DNA of 34,061 nucleotides from Anabaena sp. 54 (GCA_900299285.1 OMJF01000045.1:1-34061); one strand, 5' to 3'. Shown: positions 17,390-25,210, numbered from the stretch's first letter. The notes: generated by a model not told the origin, from the sequence alone. Translations and numbers: made by a program.

Positions 17390-18109
17390 ATGCTGAAAAA
17401 AGCACTGGTGACTGGATCATCATCGGGAATTGGTAAGGCGATCGCTCTCGATTTAGCTGCTAAAGGATTTGATGTAGCATTTCATTGTCATAAAAGTGTG
17501 GAAGCCTGTAATCAAGCCCGTCAGGAAGGTGCTAAGTACGGCGTAAAAACTGTTGCTTTACAAGCGGATCTGAGAAATCCTGAACAAGCGGAGTTTTTGG
17601 TCAAAAATGCTGCTGAGGAATTGGGAGGTCTATCTGTCGTTGTCAATAATGTGGGTAACTACTTAGACAGACCAACGAGCCAATTATCAGTAGCAGAATG
17701 GCATGAAATTATTAACTCTAATCTCCATGCTACATTTTATGTCACTAAAGCTGCACTACCTTACCTGAAAGCTGCTAATGGGGGACGTATCGTTAATATT
17801 GGTTGTGCTGGTGCCCAAAATCTCCTAGCGCGTTACACTAATACACCTTACTTAATTGCTAAAACTGGCATTATTATCTACTCAAGATCTTTAGCAAAGG
17901 AACTAATTACAGATAAAATTACTGTTAATGTTGTATCTCCAGGAATAGCAGAAAATTCCTTTGATTTGCAGGAATCTCTACCTGAACTACCTACTAAGCG
18001 ACCTGCAACTTTACAAGAACTTGTTCATGCAGCCTGGTTTTTTATTAGTCCAGAATCTGATTATATCACAGGGCAGGTATTAGACGTTTCGGGAGGATGG
18101 AGGTTGTAA
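17390..18109 (+). CDS. Short-chain dehydrogenase, pteridine-reductase-like
   Basis: A 239-residue classical-SDR protein. The cofactor motif TGSSSGIG is at 8-15, NNVG at 86-89, Asn111, and YLIAK gives Tyr154/Lys158. The position 13 residues before Tyr, Ser in classical SDRs and Asp in pteridine reductases (PTR1/FolM), reads Gly141 in the segment NIGCAGAQNLL, so the usual triad is incomplete. The C-terminus VLDVSGGWRL is standard. Context between Nudix and DHPS-like genes suggests a dihydropterin or dihydrofolate reductase, but other carbonyl substrates are possible. It starts 11 bp after the Nudix stop. Confidence 0.75.
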   Translation: MLKKALVTGSSSGIGKAIALDLAAKGFDVAFHCHKSVEACNQARQEGAKYGVKTVALQADLRNPEQAEFLVKNAAEELGGLSVVVNNVGNYLDRPTSQLSVAEWHEIINSNLHATFYVTKAALPYLKAANGGRIVNIGCAGAQNLLARYTNTPYLIAKTGIIIYSRSLAKELITDKITVNVVSPGIAENSFDLQESLPELPTKRPATLQELVHAAWFFISPESDYITGQVLDVSGGWRL

Positions 18110-18198
18110 TCAGGTGTGGTGATGATTTGGTTATTTTTGCTCAATGCTTGTGAACAGCTAATAAAAAACTATTGTCTATCAAAAAAAGGATTGGAAAT

Positions 18199-19086
18199 AT
18201 GTTGAAGATTGAAGACATTTATGAAATACATGAAAAATATCATGATGCTTTGCAAGTAAAAGTAGAAGAATTTACAATTGGTGATAAAAAATTTAATTTT
18301 AATTCTGAATCAGCAATTTTAGGAGTGATTAATCTTTCTAATGATTCTTGGTACAGAGAAAGCGTATGTTTAAGTTCAGAACAAGCTATTCGCAGAGGAT
18401 TAGTATTAAAGGCTCAAGGTGCTGATATTATAGATATTGGCGCAGAATCTACTTTAGAAAAAGCAGAAAGAGTTGAGGATATTCGCCAAAATTCCCAAAT
18501 TTTACCAGTGCTAAGATCTCTGAGTCAACAAGGGGTTTTAACTTCTATTGAAACTTATTATCCTCAAGTGGCTAGAGAATGTTTACAAGCTGGCGCTAAT
18601 GTGATTAATCTAACGGGTGCTTTTGATAGTGAGAAAATTTATCAAGCTGTATCTGAATTTGACGCTGGGGTGATTATCTGTTATGTTCAAGGTCAAAATG
18701 TCAGAGAAGTTGGTGATTTTGATTTTGGTGATGATCCGACAAAATTAATGTATGAATATTTTGCTAATGAAATAGAAATAGCAGCTAAATTTGGGGTGAG
18801 AAAAATTTTTGTTGATGCTGGTTTGGGGTTTTATTATAAGAATCTCCAGGATAGTTCTTTGCGAATTCGTTATCAAATGAAAACTTTTTTGACTACTTTT
18901 AGACTGAGAAAATTAGGTTTTCCTGTCTGTCATGCTCTCCCTCACGCTTTTGAATATTTTGGGGAAGAAGTAAGAAGTGCAGAATCATTTTTTGCGGTTT
19001 TAGCAGCATTAGGAAAAACAGATTTATTCAGAACTCATGAAGTTCCTAAAGTTAAAGCAGTGTTAGATACACTGTATTCATTTTAA
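18199..19086 (+). CDS. Divergent dihydropteroate-synthase-like protein
   Basis: A 295-residue TIM-barrel pterin-binding protein. DHPS landmarks are recognisable but altered: GVINLSNDSWY at 42-52 (usual GVLNVTPDSFSDG), QGADIIDIGAEST then LEKAERV (usual GGESTRPGA; the Arg-Pro-Gly of loop 2 is gone), SIETY at 116-120 (usual SVDTY), INLTG at 136-140, DAGLGF at 206-211 (usual DPGFGF, Asp kept), and FRTHEV at 277-282 (usual RVHDV, Arg and His kept). The SRK motif with the catalytic Lys is replaced by CHALPHAF. Pterin contacts thus look partly retained while p-aminobenzoate and catalytic elements are not. ATG 18199 has GGA upstream; a TTG at 18172 would add nine residues. It is unlikely to be the housekeeping FolP. 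Confidence 0.75.
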   Translation: MLKIEDIYEIHEKYHDALQVKVEEFTIGDKKFNFNSESAILGVINLSNDSWYRESVCLSSEQAIRRGLVLKAQGADIIDIGAESTLEKAERVEDIRQNSQILPVLRSLSQQGVLTSIETYYPQVARECLQAGANVINLTGAFDSEKIYQAVSEFDAGVIICYVQGQNVREVGDFDFGDDPTKLMYEYFANEIEIAAKFGVRKIFVDAGLGFYYKNLQDSSLRIRYQMKTFLTTFRLRKLGFPVCHALPHAFEYFGEEVRSAESFFAVLAALGKTDLFRTHEVPKVKAVLDTLYSF

Positions 19087-19116
19087 GTATCCAAGTATTG
19101 GGGAATTTGGGATATA

Positions 19117-19243
19117 GAAATAATGGCGTTGCTGATTAAGAGTATGATTTTATTTCACGCAGAGGCGCAGAGTCGCAGAGAGTAAGAGTTTCATTTTTTT
19201 GATTTTTCAATTTCATACCCCAATTCAGCAACGCCGAAATAAT
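19117..19243. mobile_element. MITE-like element, 111 bp, with 8-bp target duplication
   Basis: The 111-bp core 19125-19235 begins GGCGTTGCTGA and ends TCAGCAACGCC, a perfect 11-bp terminal inverted repeat. Partial matching continues inward (GTATGA at 19142-19147 against TCATAC at 19213-19218). It is flanked by the exact direct repeat GAAATAAT at 19117-19124 and 19236-19243. It has no reading frame; its interior includes a copy of the CGCAGAGGCGCAGAG repeat. This is the expected structure of a non-autonomous transposable element. The surrounding gap 19087-19374 otherwise holds only a short CTTGCGTGGCGTAGCCATACAAG palindromic repeat (from about 19260). Confidence 0.8.
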
Positions 19244-19374
19244 ATTTGATTTTTGATAGCTTGCGTGGCGTAGCCATACAAGACTCAGTAGGTATCAATT
19301 CTGTCTTTACTGTTCCCTGACCACACAAGTAAATTCACAGAATGAAACCGGATTCCTATATAATTTAGGATATA

Positions 19375-19803
19375 ATGATGACTTCAAAACCGGAATCTGA
19401 ATCTTTTTTAGAAACTTGGATAATTGGTAAGGAATTCAGATTTGAAGCTGCTCACCAATTACCGAATCATGATGGTAAATGTGCTAGATTACATGGTCAT
19501 TCTTGGCGCGGTGTTGTCTATGTTACGGGGGATAAGCTGATAAACTCAGGTGTTAAACAGGGGATGATTATGGATTATGGTGATATATCAAAATACATAA
19601 AACCCCTGTTGGAAAATTATCTGGATCATTACCATTTAAATGAATCCACGGGTTTAGCTAATCCTACCAGTGAAGCGATCGCTAAATGGATTTATGAACA
19701 GCTTGAACCCCAAATTCCCGGACTTGTCGCAGTTAGAATTGATGAAACTTGCACCAGTCAATGTATTTACTCAAAAGGAAAAGTTAATTTTTTGGGCTTT
19801 TAA
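19375..19803 (+). CDS. 6-pyruvoyl/6-carboxytetrahydropterin synthase family (QueD-like)
   Basis: A 142-residue PTPS-family enzyme acting on 7,8-dihydroneopterin triphosphate. Zinc ligands are His27 (EAAHQLP) and His40/His42 (HGH). The catalytic Cys36 is spaced CARLHGH (C-x3-HGH), the QueD-type spacing, and DHYH plus RIDET supply the other conserved catalytic and pterin-anchoring residues. QueD makes 6-carboxytetrahydropterin for 7-deazaguanine synthesis; no queE or queC is nearby. In this pterin-rich setting it could instead supply a pterin side-chain intermediate. Tandem ATGs at 19375 and 19378 are both possible starts. The stop is 15 bp from the convergent folK end. Confidence 0.85.
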   Translation: MMTSKPESESFLETWIIGKEFRFEAAHQLPNHDGKCARLHGHSWRGVVYVTGDKLINSGVKQGMIMDYGDISKYIKPLLENYLDHYHLNESTGLANPTSEAIAKWIYEQLEPQIPGLVAVRIDETCTSQCIYSKGKVNFLGF

Positions 19804-19818
19804 ATTAACATAAACAGC

Positions 19819-20343
19819 TTATAACTTGATAGATAAACTCACATCAGAACAGTCTAATTTTTGCAGGAGTTGTGAAATAGGTTCTCTAGAAAACGGTTCT
19901 ATCCAATCTGGAGCAATTTCCGCTAATGGAACTAAAACAAAGGCTCTCTGGGTCATTCGAGGATGGGGAATTTGTAAATCTGGTGTTTCTAAAATCAAGT
20001 TATCAAATAATAGTACATCTAAATCTAGGGTTCTAGGTCCCCAACGTTCTTGACGAACTCGACCAAATTCTTGTTCAATATTGAGCAGAGTTTCTAGCAA
20101 TTTATAGGGACCGAGTTGCACTTCTAAAATAGCAGCACCGTTTAAATAATCTGGTTGTGATGGTCCGCCTACGGGAGCGGTTCTGTACCAACTAGATTTG
20201 GCTTTTATGGTAATACCTGGAGTTTTTTCCAGAGTTTTAATTGCACCTTCTAAAATGGCTAAAGATTCCCCTATATTACTACCAAGAGCGATCGCACTTA
20301 ATGAAGGTTTTCTCGTTGTTTTCAGGTCAGATCTATCAATCAT
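19819..20343 (-). CDS. folK: 6-hydroxymethyl-7,8-dihydropterin pyrophosphokinase
   Basis: HPPK transfers pyrophosphate from ATP to 6-hydroxymethyl-7,8-dihydropterin, making the substrate of dihydropteroate synthase. The 174-residue protein shows IALGSNIG at the N-terminus, SSWYRTAPVGGPSQPDYLNGA, the family signature RWGPRTLDLDVLLF (metal-binding Asp pair) and IPHPRMTQRAFVLVPLAEIAPDW. It is convergent with the PTPS gene, and its promoter shares a 158-bp gap with the divergent methyltransferase gene at 20502. Together with folB it forms the conventional folate part of this neighbourhood. Confidence 0.95.
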   Translation of the reverse strand: MIDRSDLKTTRKPSLSAIALGSNIGESLAILEGAIKTLEKTPGITIKAKSSWYRTAPVGGPSQPDYLNGAAILEVQLGPYKLLETLLNIEQEFGRVRQERWGPRTLDLDVLLFDNLILETPDLQIPHPRMTQRAFVLVPLAEIAPDWIEPFSREPISQLLQKLDCSDVSLSIKL

Positions 20344-20501
20344 AAATTTGTAGGTGAGAGGAAATTACTAACATAATAATAACATATTATCAGATATTTT
20401 CACAAAATTGCTTGATCTAAAAAACTGAATTTAGAGTATCATATAACTGATAACTACTAATTTAATTAACCAGGTTCATCAACACCAAGGAATTTACTAT
20501 T

Positions 20502-21512
20502 ATGTCTACAATCTCCAACGGCTTTGAAAACGGCTTTGAAAAAGTATATGTCCATCCTAGTCAATTTCCCAACAAGGTTTATCAAGATTATTTAGATTGC
20601 TTTTCTGTAGGTAAAATAAATCATAAATTTCATTATGACACTGTTAAACAAAGTCAAAAATGGTTAAAAATTCATGAATATTATTCTCCAGCTAGAACCA
20701 ATGATGATTGTATTAATGCCTATGCAGTATGTTTTCAAAAAACTGCGGAATTTCTGGATATTAATACCAATATCCAAGTAATTGGATTAGGTTGTGGCGG
20801 TGGTGCAAAAGATCATCTTTTAGTATCTTATCTCTTCAATACAGAAAGGGAAATCATTTATTATCCTATTGATGTTAGTTTATCTCTGGCTTTAATTTCT
20901 GGTCAAAAAATTAGAGAATCTTATCCTCAAGTCTCTATACAGCCAATTGTTTGTGATTTACCTTGTGCTGATGATTTAATATTCCATCTTCATGATCAAG
21001 GAGAAGGACACAGAAAGATCATCACATTTTTTGGGATGATTCCTAATTTTACTCCTGATGAAATTTTGCCTATTTTAAGTAATTTTCTCCAACCAGGAGA
21101 TATTTTACTCATGAGTGCAAACTTAGCACCGGGAGACGATTATCTAACAGGAATTAACAAGATTTTGCCACAGTATGATAATGAATTAACCAAAGATTGG
21201 TTAATGACAGTGTTAGTTGACGCAGGGATAAATCCAGACCATGGGACTATTAAATTTTCCCTAAAAGATGATCCAAACCATCAAGAATTAACAAGAATTA
21301 ATGCTCAGTTTGAAGTAGAAACTAATATAGATTTGAAATTAGATGATCAAATCATGCACTGGAAAAATGGTGATCAAATTCAATTATTTTTCTCCTATCG
21401 TTATACAACTACTAAACTGCAAAACATTCTCAAACAATATGATATTATCATCCTAGATTATTGGGAAGGTGCAAATCAAGAAGAGGGAGTTTATTTTTGT
21501 CAAAAGATATAA
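20502..21512 (+). CDS. EgtD-like SAM-dependent methyltransferase
   Basis: A 336-residue member of the histidine-specific methyltransferase (EgtD, Methyltransf_33) group. Visible motifs are the SAM loop VIGLGCGGGAKDHLL (from 93), YYPIDVSLSLAL (120 onward; EgtD has YVPVDVS), FFGMIPNFTPDEILPILSNF (the Asn corresponds to the substrate-binding Asn of EgtD's GSTIGNF) and LQPGDILLMSANL. The N-terminal substrate region (HKFHYDTVKQSQKWLKIHEYYSPARTND) is strongly diverged from EgtD. No egtB is near, so ergothioneine synthesis is not supported and the methyl acceptor is unknown. It sits alone between folK and folB, both on the other strand, in a 1.4-kb pterin context. Confidence 0.75.
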   Translation: MSTISNGFENGFEKVYVHPSQFPNKVYQDYLDCFSVGKINHKFHYDTVKQSQKWLKIHEYYSPARTNDDCINAYAVCFQKTAEFLDINTNIQVIGLGCGGGAKDHLLVSYLFNTEREIIYYPIDVSLSLALISGQKIRESYPQVSIQPIVCDLPCADDLIFHLHDQGEGHRKIITFFGMIPNFTPDEILPILSNFLQPGDILLMSANLAPGDDYLTGINKILPQYDNELTKDWLMTVLVDAGINPDHGTIKFSLKDDPNHQELTRINAQFEVETNIDLKLDDQIMHWKNGDQIQLFFSYRYTTTKLQNILKQYDIIILDYWEGANQEEGVYFCQKI

Positions 21513-21562
21513 AACAAAAACATCTCCTTGTAGGTAGGGTTTGCAAAAATAAGCCAAGGACA

Positions 21563-21663
21563 TTAGAGGATGTTTGAAAAGTCTAATTTGGGCGATTAGA
21601 AATCACATCTACACAGACAAAACCTGCCTACGCAGGTTTCAAATTCTTAATTTTTCGTATATT
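21563..21663. repeat. Dispersed ~100-bp repeat, copy A
   Basis: It shares TTAGAGGATGT near its left end and GGCGATT(A/G)GAAATC followed by TCTACACAGACAAAACCTGC and CTACGCAGGTT with copy B at 27130-27235. It includes an AACCTGC-CTAC-GCAGGTT hairpin (21621-21638). No coding potential was seen. Confidence 0.7.
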
Positions 21664-21678
21664 AATTTGTATAAATCT

Positions 21679-21702
21679 GGCGGGCAAGATGCCCACCCCA
21701 CA
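21679..21702. repeat. GGCGGGCAAGATGCCCACCCC repeat
   Basis: The reverse-orientation member of the GCGGGCATCTTGCCCGC family (others at 8427 and 34015). It lies downstream of the methyltransferase gene and directly follows copy A of the larger repeat. Confidence 0.65.
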
Positions 21703-21764
21703 AGATCTAACAGTGGTAAAAATTCATACTTTCCTTCAGCAAGTCAAAAAAATAGACATTTGCT

Positions 21765-22133
21765 TCATAAATTTGATTTGCTTCTAGTCAATTCAATGCG
21801 AATATTACCATCAAAATCAGGAATTGGTGCAGCAGGTTTAATGAGAGTAACTTGTACTTGGGTAGTCAGACTACTTTCTTGAAGAATAGCATCAGCGATC
21901 GCACCTGCCAACCTTTCCAATAAATCAAATTTAGATGTTGTCAGCAAGTTTTGGACTAAACTAATAACACTACGATAATCTACTGTATCTTTAATAGCAT
22001 CAGTCTTTGCAGCTTGAGCCAGATCCACCCATAATTTCAAATCTACCTCAAACCATTGTCCTAATACCTTTTCCTCCGGTAAATACCCAACATAACCATA
22101 ACCGCGAATCCCTGTCAAATGAATACAGTCCAT
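21765..22133 (-). CDS. folB: Dihydroneopterin aldolase
   Basis: Converts 7,8-dihydroneopterin to 6-hydroxymethyl-7,8-dihydropterin and glycolaldehyde, the step just before FolK. The 122-residue product begins MDCIHLTGIRGYGYVGYLPE, with VLGQWFEVDLKLWVDL, DTVDYRSVISLVQ, FDLLERLAGAIADAIL (the LLE-A signature) and the conserved lysine of VTLIKPAAPI. ATG 22133 gives the usual cyanobacterial start; the frame is open to 22157. The neighbouring 22134-22501 gap carries a CCATTAC tandem repeat and no convincing gene. Confidence 0.93.
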   Translation of the reverse strand: MDCIHLTGIRGYGYVGYLPEEKVLGQWFEVDLKLWVDLAQAAKTDAIKDTVDYRSVISLVQNLLTTSKFDLLERLAGAIADAILQESSLTTQVQVTLIKPAAPIPDFDGNIRIELTRSKSNL

Positions 22134-22405
22134 AAAACCCTGATTATAAATCATCAACTGACCATTTTAGATTTTAAATTAAATAACCCAGACCAAATCT
22201 AAAATTAAATTCAGATAAATTAAGAATTTATCTTTCTATAATGTTTTTACATTCATCTATTACGAATGAAAGCAGCAGAGATTATTCAGCAAGCCCTATT
22301 TAATTGTCCAGTAGTTGCACTTAGTAATGTAAGTTGCTAGTTAGGCACAGTGTCAGAATCAGGTGGTTATCGAGATGAAAACGATGAAAACAGGTATTTT
22401 ATCAT

Positions 22406-22426
22406 CCATTACCCATTACCCATTAC
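22406..22426. repeat. Heptamer tandem repeat CCATTAC, 3 copies
   Basis: Three exact tandem CCATTAC units lie 75 bp upstream of the lysS start. They are the same kind of short tandem repeat as the array at 13983. Confidence 0.8.
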
Positions 22427-22501
22427 CAAATTTATGGAACAATGATTTTATTCGCCATCACAGCAGTTAAAATAGACCAATTGTGAAATAATAAAAGATA
22501 A

Positions 22502-24085
22502 ATGTTTTGGGCTGATAAAATTGCTGCTGACGCAGTAGGTCAACAAGTAGTTAATGATTCTAAGACTCCTTCAGGAAGGGTTCATGTTGGGTCTTTGCGT
22601 GGTGTGGTTATTCACGACGTTATTTACCGTGCTTTGAAACACGCAGGAAAGCCTGTGAAATTTCTGTATGGTGTGGATGATTATGATGCGCTGGATACTG
22701 TTCCTAAATACTTAGATCAAGAAAAATTTCAGCCTTATTTAGGTTTTCCTCTGTGTAATGTTCCTTCTCCTGGTGATGGTGCGGAAGATTATGCTAAATA
22801 CTTTATTGGTGAGTTTTTTGAAATTTTTGCATATTTAGGAATTAAACCAGAAACGTATTTTTTACGGGACTTATATCGTTCAGGAAAACTCAATTCCCAT
22901 ATTGATATTTTCCTCAAAAATGCTCATTTGGTGCGGGAAGCTTATAAGGAAGTCAGTAAAGCTGAACGTGCAAATAATTGGTATCCTTTTCAAGTTGTTT
23001 GTGAAAATTGCGGTAAAATCGCTACTACTGTCACTACAGATTATAACGGTTCAGAAGTATTTTACACCTGTAAACCCGATGGTGTTGATTATGTAAAAGG
23101 TTGTGGACATTCCGGGTGGGTTTCTCCTTTTAATGGTCATGGTAAATTACCTTGGAAAGTGGAATGGGTAGCTAAATGGGATATATTGGGTGTAACTATT
23201 GAAATGGCCGGGAAGGATCATTCTCAAAAGGGTGGTTCTCGTGATGTTGCTAATGCTATTAGTCGCAAGGTTTTACAAAAACAACCTCCTTTTCATTCTC
23301 CCTATGAATTTATTCTCGTGAATGGGACAAAAATGAGTTCTTCTAAGGGTGTGGGTTCTAGTGCTAGGGAAATTGCTGATTTATTACCTGCTGAATTATT
23401 GCGATTTTTGATGTTAAGAACTCAACCGAAAACAGTAATTAATTTCGCACCAAACTATGAAACTACCACTCGGTTATTTAGAGATTACGATACTTTAATT
23501 AATAAGTATTCTCATTCTCCTGAATTAACGGAGGAATTAATGTCTTTATTTTACGCCCAATTAGGGGATGAAATTAAAACTTTCCAACCTTTTGATTTTA
23601 GTACATTGATTTCTCTGTTGCAAGTTCCCCGTTTAAATATTCAAGAAGAGGTTGTACAACGCAGTTTACAGCCTTTAAATGAGTATGATCAACAAATTAT
23701 TGATCAAAGAATTGCTGCGGCTAAAAAGTGGTTACAAGATTATGCTGACGAGGAAGACAAGTTAGTTCTCTATTTGGAACAAGTTCCCGAAAAAGCTAAT
23801 GATTTAAATGCGGAACAAGTTGCTTATTTGCAAAAATTAATGGAAAATTTGCAGAATATTGGTAACTGGGAAGCAGAAGAATTACAAACTATAATTTTCT
23901 CGACTACTAAGGAGTTAGGGGTTCAACAACCAATGGCTTTTAAGGCTTTGTATCTATCTTTCTTGAATAAAGAAAAAGGTCCAAAGGCTGGTGGTTTGTT
24001 GTCTTATTTGGAGAAGTCTTTTGTGATTTCTCGGTTGCAGGATGTGGTTAATTTGAATGTAAGTAAGGAGAAGATAGAAGTTTAA
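22502..24085 (+). CDS. lysS: Class I lysyl-tRNA synthetase
   Basis: Charges tRNA-Lys with lysine. This is the class I (archaeal/spirochaete-type) enzyme, not the class II LysRS usual in bacteria. The 527-residue protein has TPSGRVHVGSLRG at 22-34 (HIGH-equivalent HVGS), a zinc-type region with Cys167/Cys170 (CENCGK) and Cys190/Cys201, EMAGKDHSQKGGSRDV, and KMSSSKG at 277-283 (KMSKS). The C-terminal helical anticodon-binding region (380-527) ends with a PKAGGLLSYLEKSFVISRL stretch. Whether the genome also has class II LysRS cannot be seen here. No HIP1 site occurs within it or for several kb after, which would fit acquisition by transfer. Confidence 0.93.
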   Translation: MFWADKIAADAVGQQVVNDSKTPSGRVHVGSLRGVVIHDVIYRALKHAGKPVKFLYGVDDYDALDTVPKYLDQEKFQPYLGFPLCNVPSPGDGAEDYAKYFIGEFFEIFAYLGIKPETYFLRDLYRSGKLNSHIDIFLKNAHLVREAYKEVSKAERANNWYPFQVVCENCGKIATTVTTDYNGSEVFYTCKPDGVDYVKGCGHSGWVSPFNGHGKLPWKVEWVAKWDILGVTIEMAGKDHSQKGGSRDVANAISRKVLQKQPPFHSPYEFILVNGTKMSSSKGVGSSAREIADLLPAELLRFLMLRTQPKTVINFAPNYETTTRLFRDYDTLINKYSHSPELTEELMSLFYAQLGDEIKTFQPFDFSTLISLLQVPRLNIQEEVVQRSLQPLNEYDQQIIDQRIAAAKKWLQDYADEEDKLVLYLEQVPEKANDLNAEQVAYLQKLMENLQNIGNWEAEELQTIIFSTTKELGVQQPMAFKALYLSFLNKEKGPKAGGLLSYLEKSFVISRLQDVVNLNVSKEKIEV

Positions 24086-24098
24086 GTTATTACTAATA

Positions 24099-24143
24099 TG
24101 GTGCGTTACGCTGTCGCTAACGCACCCTACAAGGTTAATCCCT
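24099..24143. repeat. GGTGCGTTA hairpin repeat, 45 bp
   Basis: GGTGCGTTA (24100-24108) and TAACGCACC (24118-24126) form a perfect 9-bp stem. The 45-bp unit to 24143 is identical to 26006-26050. Its right 17 bp include the stop codon and last codons of the minus-strand Uma2 gene. Confidence 0.85.
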
Positions 24144-24717
24144 GACGAAATTGTTTAATTGCTTCTAGGGGAGAAGATAGCAAAAGACAACGATTTAATA
24201 GGGATAAATCTAATTTGGGTAACAATTCACTATTATTAACTTTCTCATATTCTTGTTCTCGCAAACAGTAAATTTCTAAAGTTCCATCTTCCCAAAACCA
24301 AACTTCGGGAACTTGCATTAATTTATATTTCTTCAGTTTGATAGGACTACCACTAGTAATCACAATTTCAATACATAAATCTGGTCTAGATTTATCAATT
24401 TGAAAACAATAGGATAAATCAGCTTGATACTCAACTATACCAGGAATAATTTGCGAATAGCTACCACTGGGAAAAAATTCAATCTCCTCTATTTCAAAGT
24501 GTTTGGTTAGTAATGCAGCCATTAAACTACTAATTGCTTCATGGGGTTTACTGATAGTCACAATTTCTAAAACTCCTTCACAATAAAATAAACGCACTCC
24601 TGGTACATTTTCAAAGGCTTTTTGAATTGCTTGAAAATTGTCCCAAGTGATTCCAGGACGGTAAAAATGTTGTTCTTTTTCTGCTAAATTTACAGAATTT
24701 TCTAATGTTTGAGTCAT
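24127..24717 (-). CDS. Uma2 family (DUF820) protein
   Basis: A 196-residue Uma2 protein with MTQTLENSVNLAEKEQHFYR at its start (ATG 24717; a GTG at 24729 is also in frame). The PD-(D/E)XK-like core appears as VEYQADLSYCF (Asp) and RPDLCIEIVITSGS (Glu). It also has the family segments FPSGSYSQIIPG, KLKKYKLMQVPEVWFWEDGTLEIYCL and a C-terminal PLEAIKQFRQGL. Its last codons are encoded by a dispersed repeat (24099-24143), so its 3' end may have been rebuilt by the repeat. Function of the family is unknown. Confidence 0.85.
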   Translation of the reverse strand: MTQTLENSVNLAEKEQHFYRPGITWDNFQAIQKAFENVPGVRLFYCEGVLEIVTISKPHEAISSLMAALLTKHFEIEEIEFFPSGSYSQIIPGIVEYQADLSYCFQIDKSRPDLCIEIVITSGSPIKLKKYKLMQVPEVWFWEDGTLEIYCLREQEYEKVNNSELLPKLDLSLLNRCLLLSSPLEAIKQFRQGLTL

Positions 24718-24791
24718 GATATTTCTCACTTTTTCTAGTTAGTAGTTAATTGTTAATTAACCAATGGAACATGAAATAGACTATAAGCTAA

Positions 24792-24860
24792 CAACAGTGG
24801 GTATCCATATCATAACATTTTATGAATAATTTGTGTATATTGAGTTAAAGATAGGTTAGA
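24792..24860. repeat. 69-bp duplicated segment, copy 1
   Basis: CAACAGTGGGTATC through GATAGGTTAGA matches 26051-26119 with one mismatch in 69 bp. It lies 32 bp before the start of the 24893 gene and probably contributes to its leader. Confidence 0.9.
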
Positions 24861-24892
24861 ATAGTTATTAAAATTTAATCAGGTGATTAATC

Positions 24893-25210
24893 ATGACACA
24901 ATCTACACCCCAAAGAGTTGTTAGACGTGGGAGGGTATTTCCTGAAATTCAATGGACTGATGAACAAAAAGCCCAAGATAGGGCTAGAAGAGAGGCATTT
25001 TATGAGCGTTGTTGGGCAATTTTTGAACGTTTAAAACCAGAAATATTAGATAAATATTATGGTTGGTACATTGCGATTGAACCTGATAGTGGTGATTATT
25101 TTATTGATCAGGATAAGGAAGTAGCTAGTAAAATGGCTAGGGAAAAGTATCCTAATGTAATTCATCATATTTTTGGCATTAATGAAACGGGAGTTAGTGG
25201 CAGAATATGA
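24893..25210 (+). CDS. Hypothetical protein, DUF5678-like
   Basis: A 105-residue soluble protein. The N-terminal half is highly charged (WTDEQKAQDRARREAFYERC) and a compact C-terminal part has YGWYIAIEPDSGDYFIDQDK and AREKYPNVIHHIFGINETG. The 'Y-G-W-Y-I-A-I' then 'D-Y-F-I' layout resembles the small DUF5678-type domain seen in many cyanobacterial proteins, often beside a retropepsin-like gene; none follows here. I do not know a function. The ATG is preceded by AGGTGATTAATC, and ATTTAATCAGGTGATTAAT upstream recurs as TTTAATCAGGTGATTAAT at about 27300. Confidence 0.6.
   Translation: MTQSTPQRVVRRGRVFPEIQWTDEQKAQDRARREAFYERCWAIFERLKPEILDKYYGWYIAIEPDSGDYFIDQDKEVASKMAREKYPNVIHHIFGINETGVSGRI

Noticed and set aside
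22266..22340. 24-codon frame MKAAEIIQQALFNCPVVALS upstream of lysS
   Set aside because: Very short, no ribosome site of note and no recognised relative; possibly a gene remnant but not supportable.
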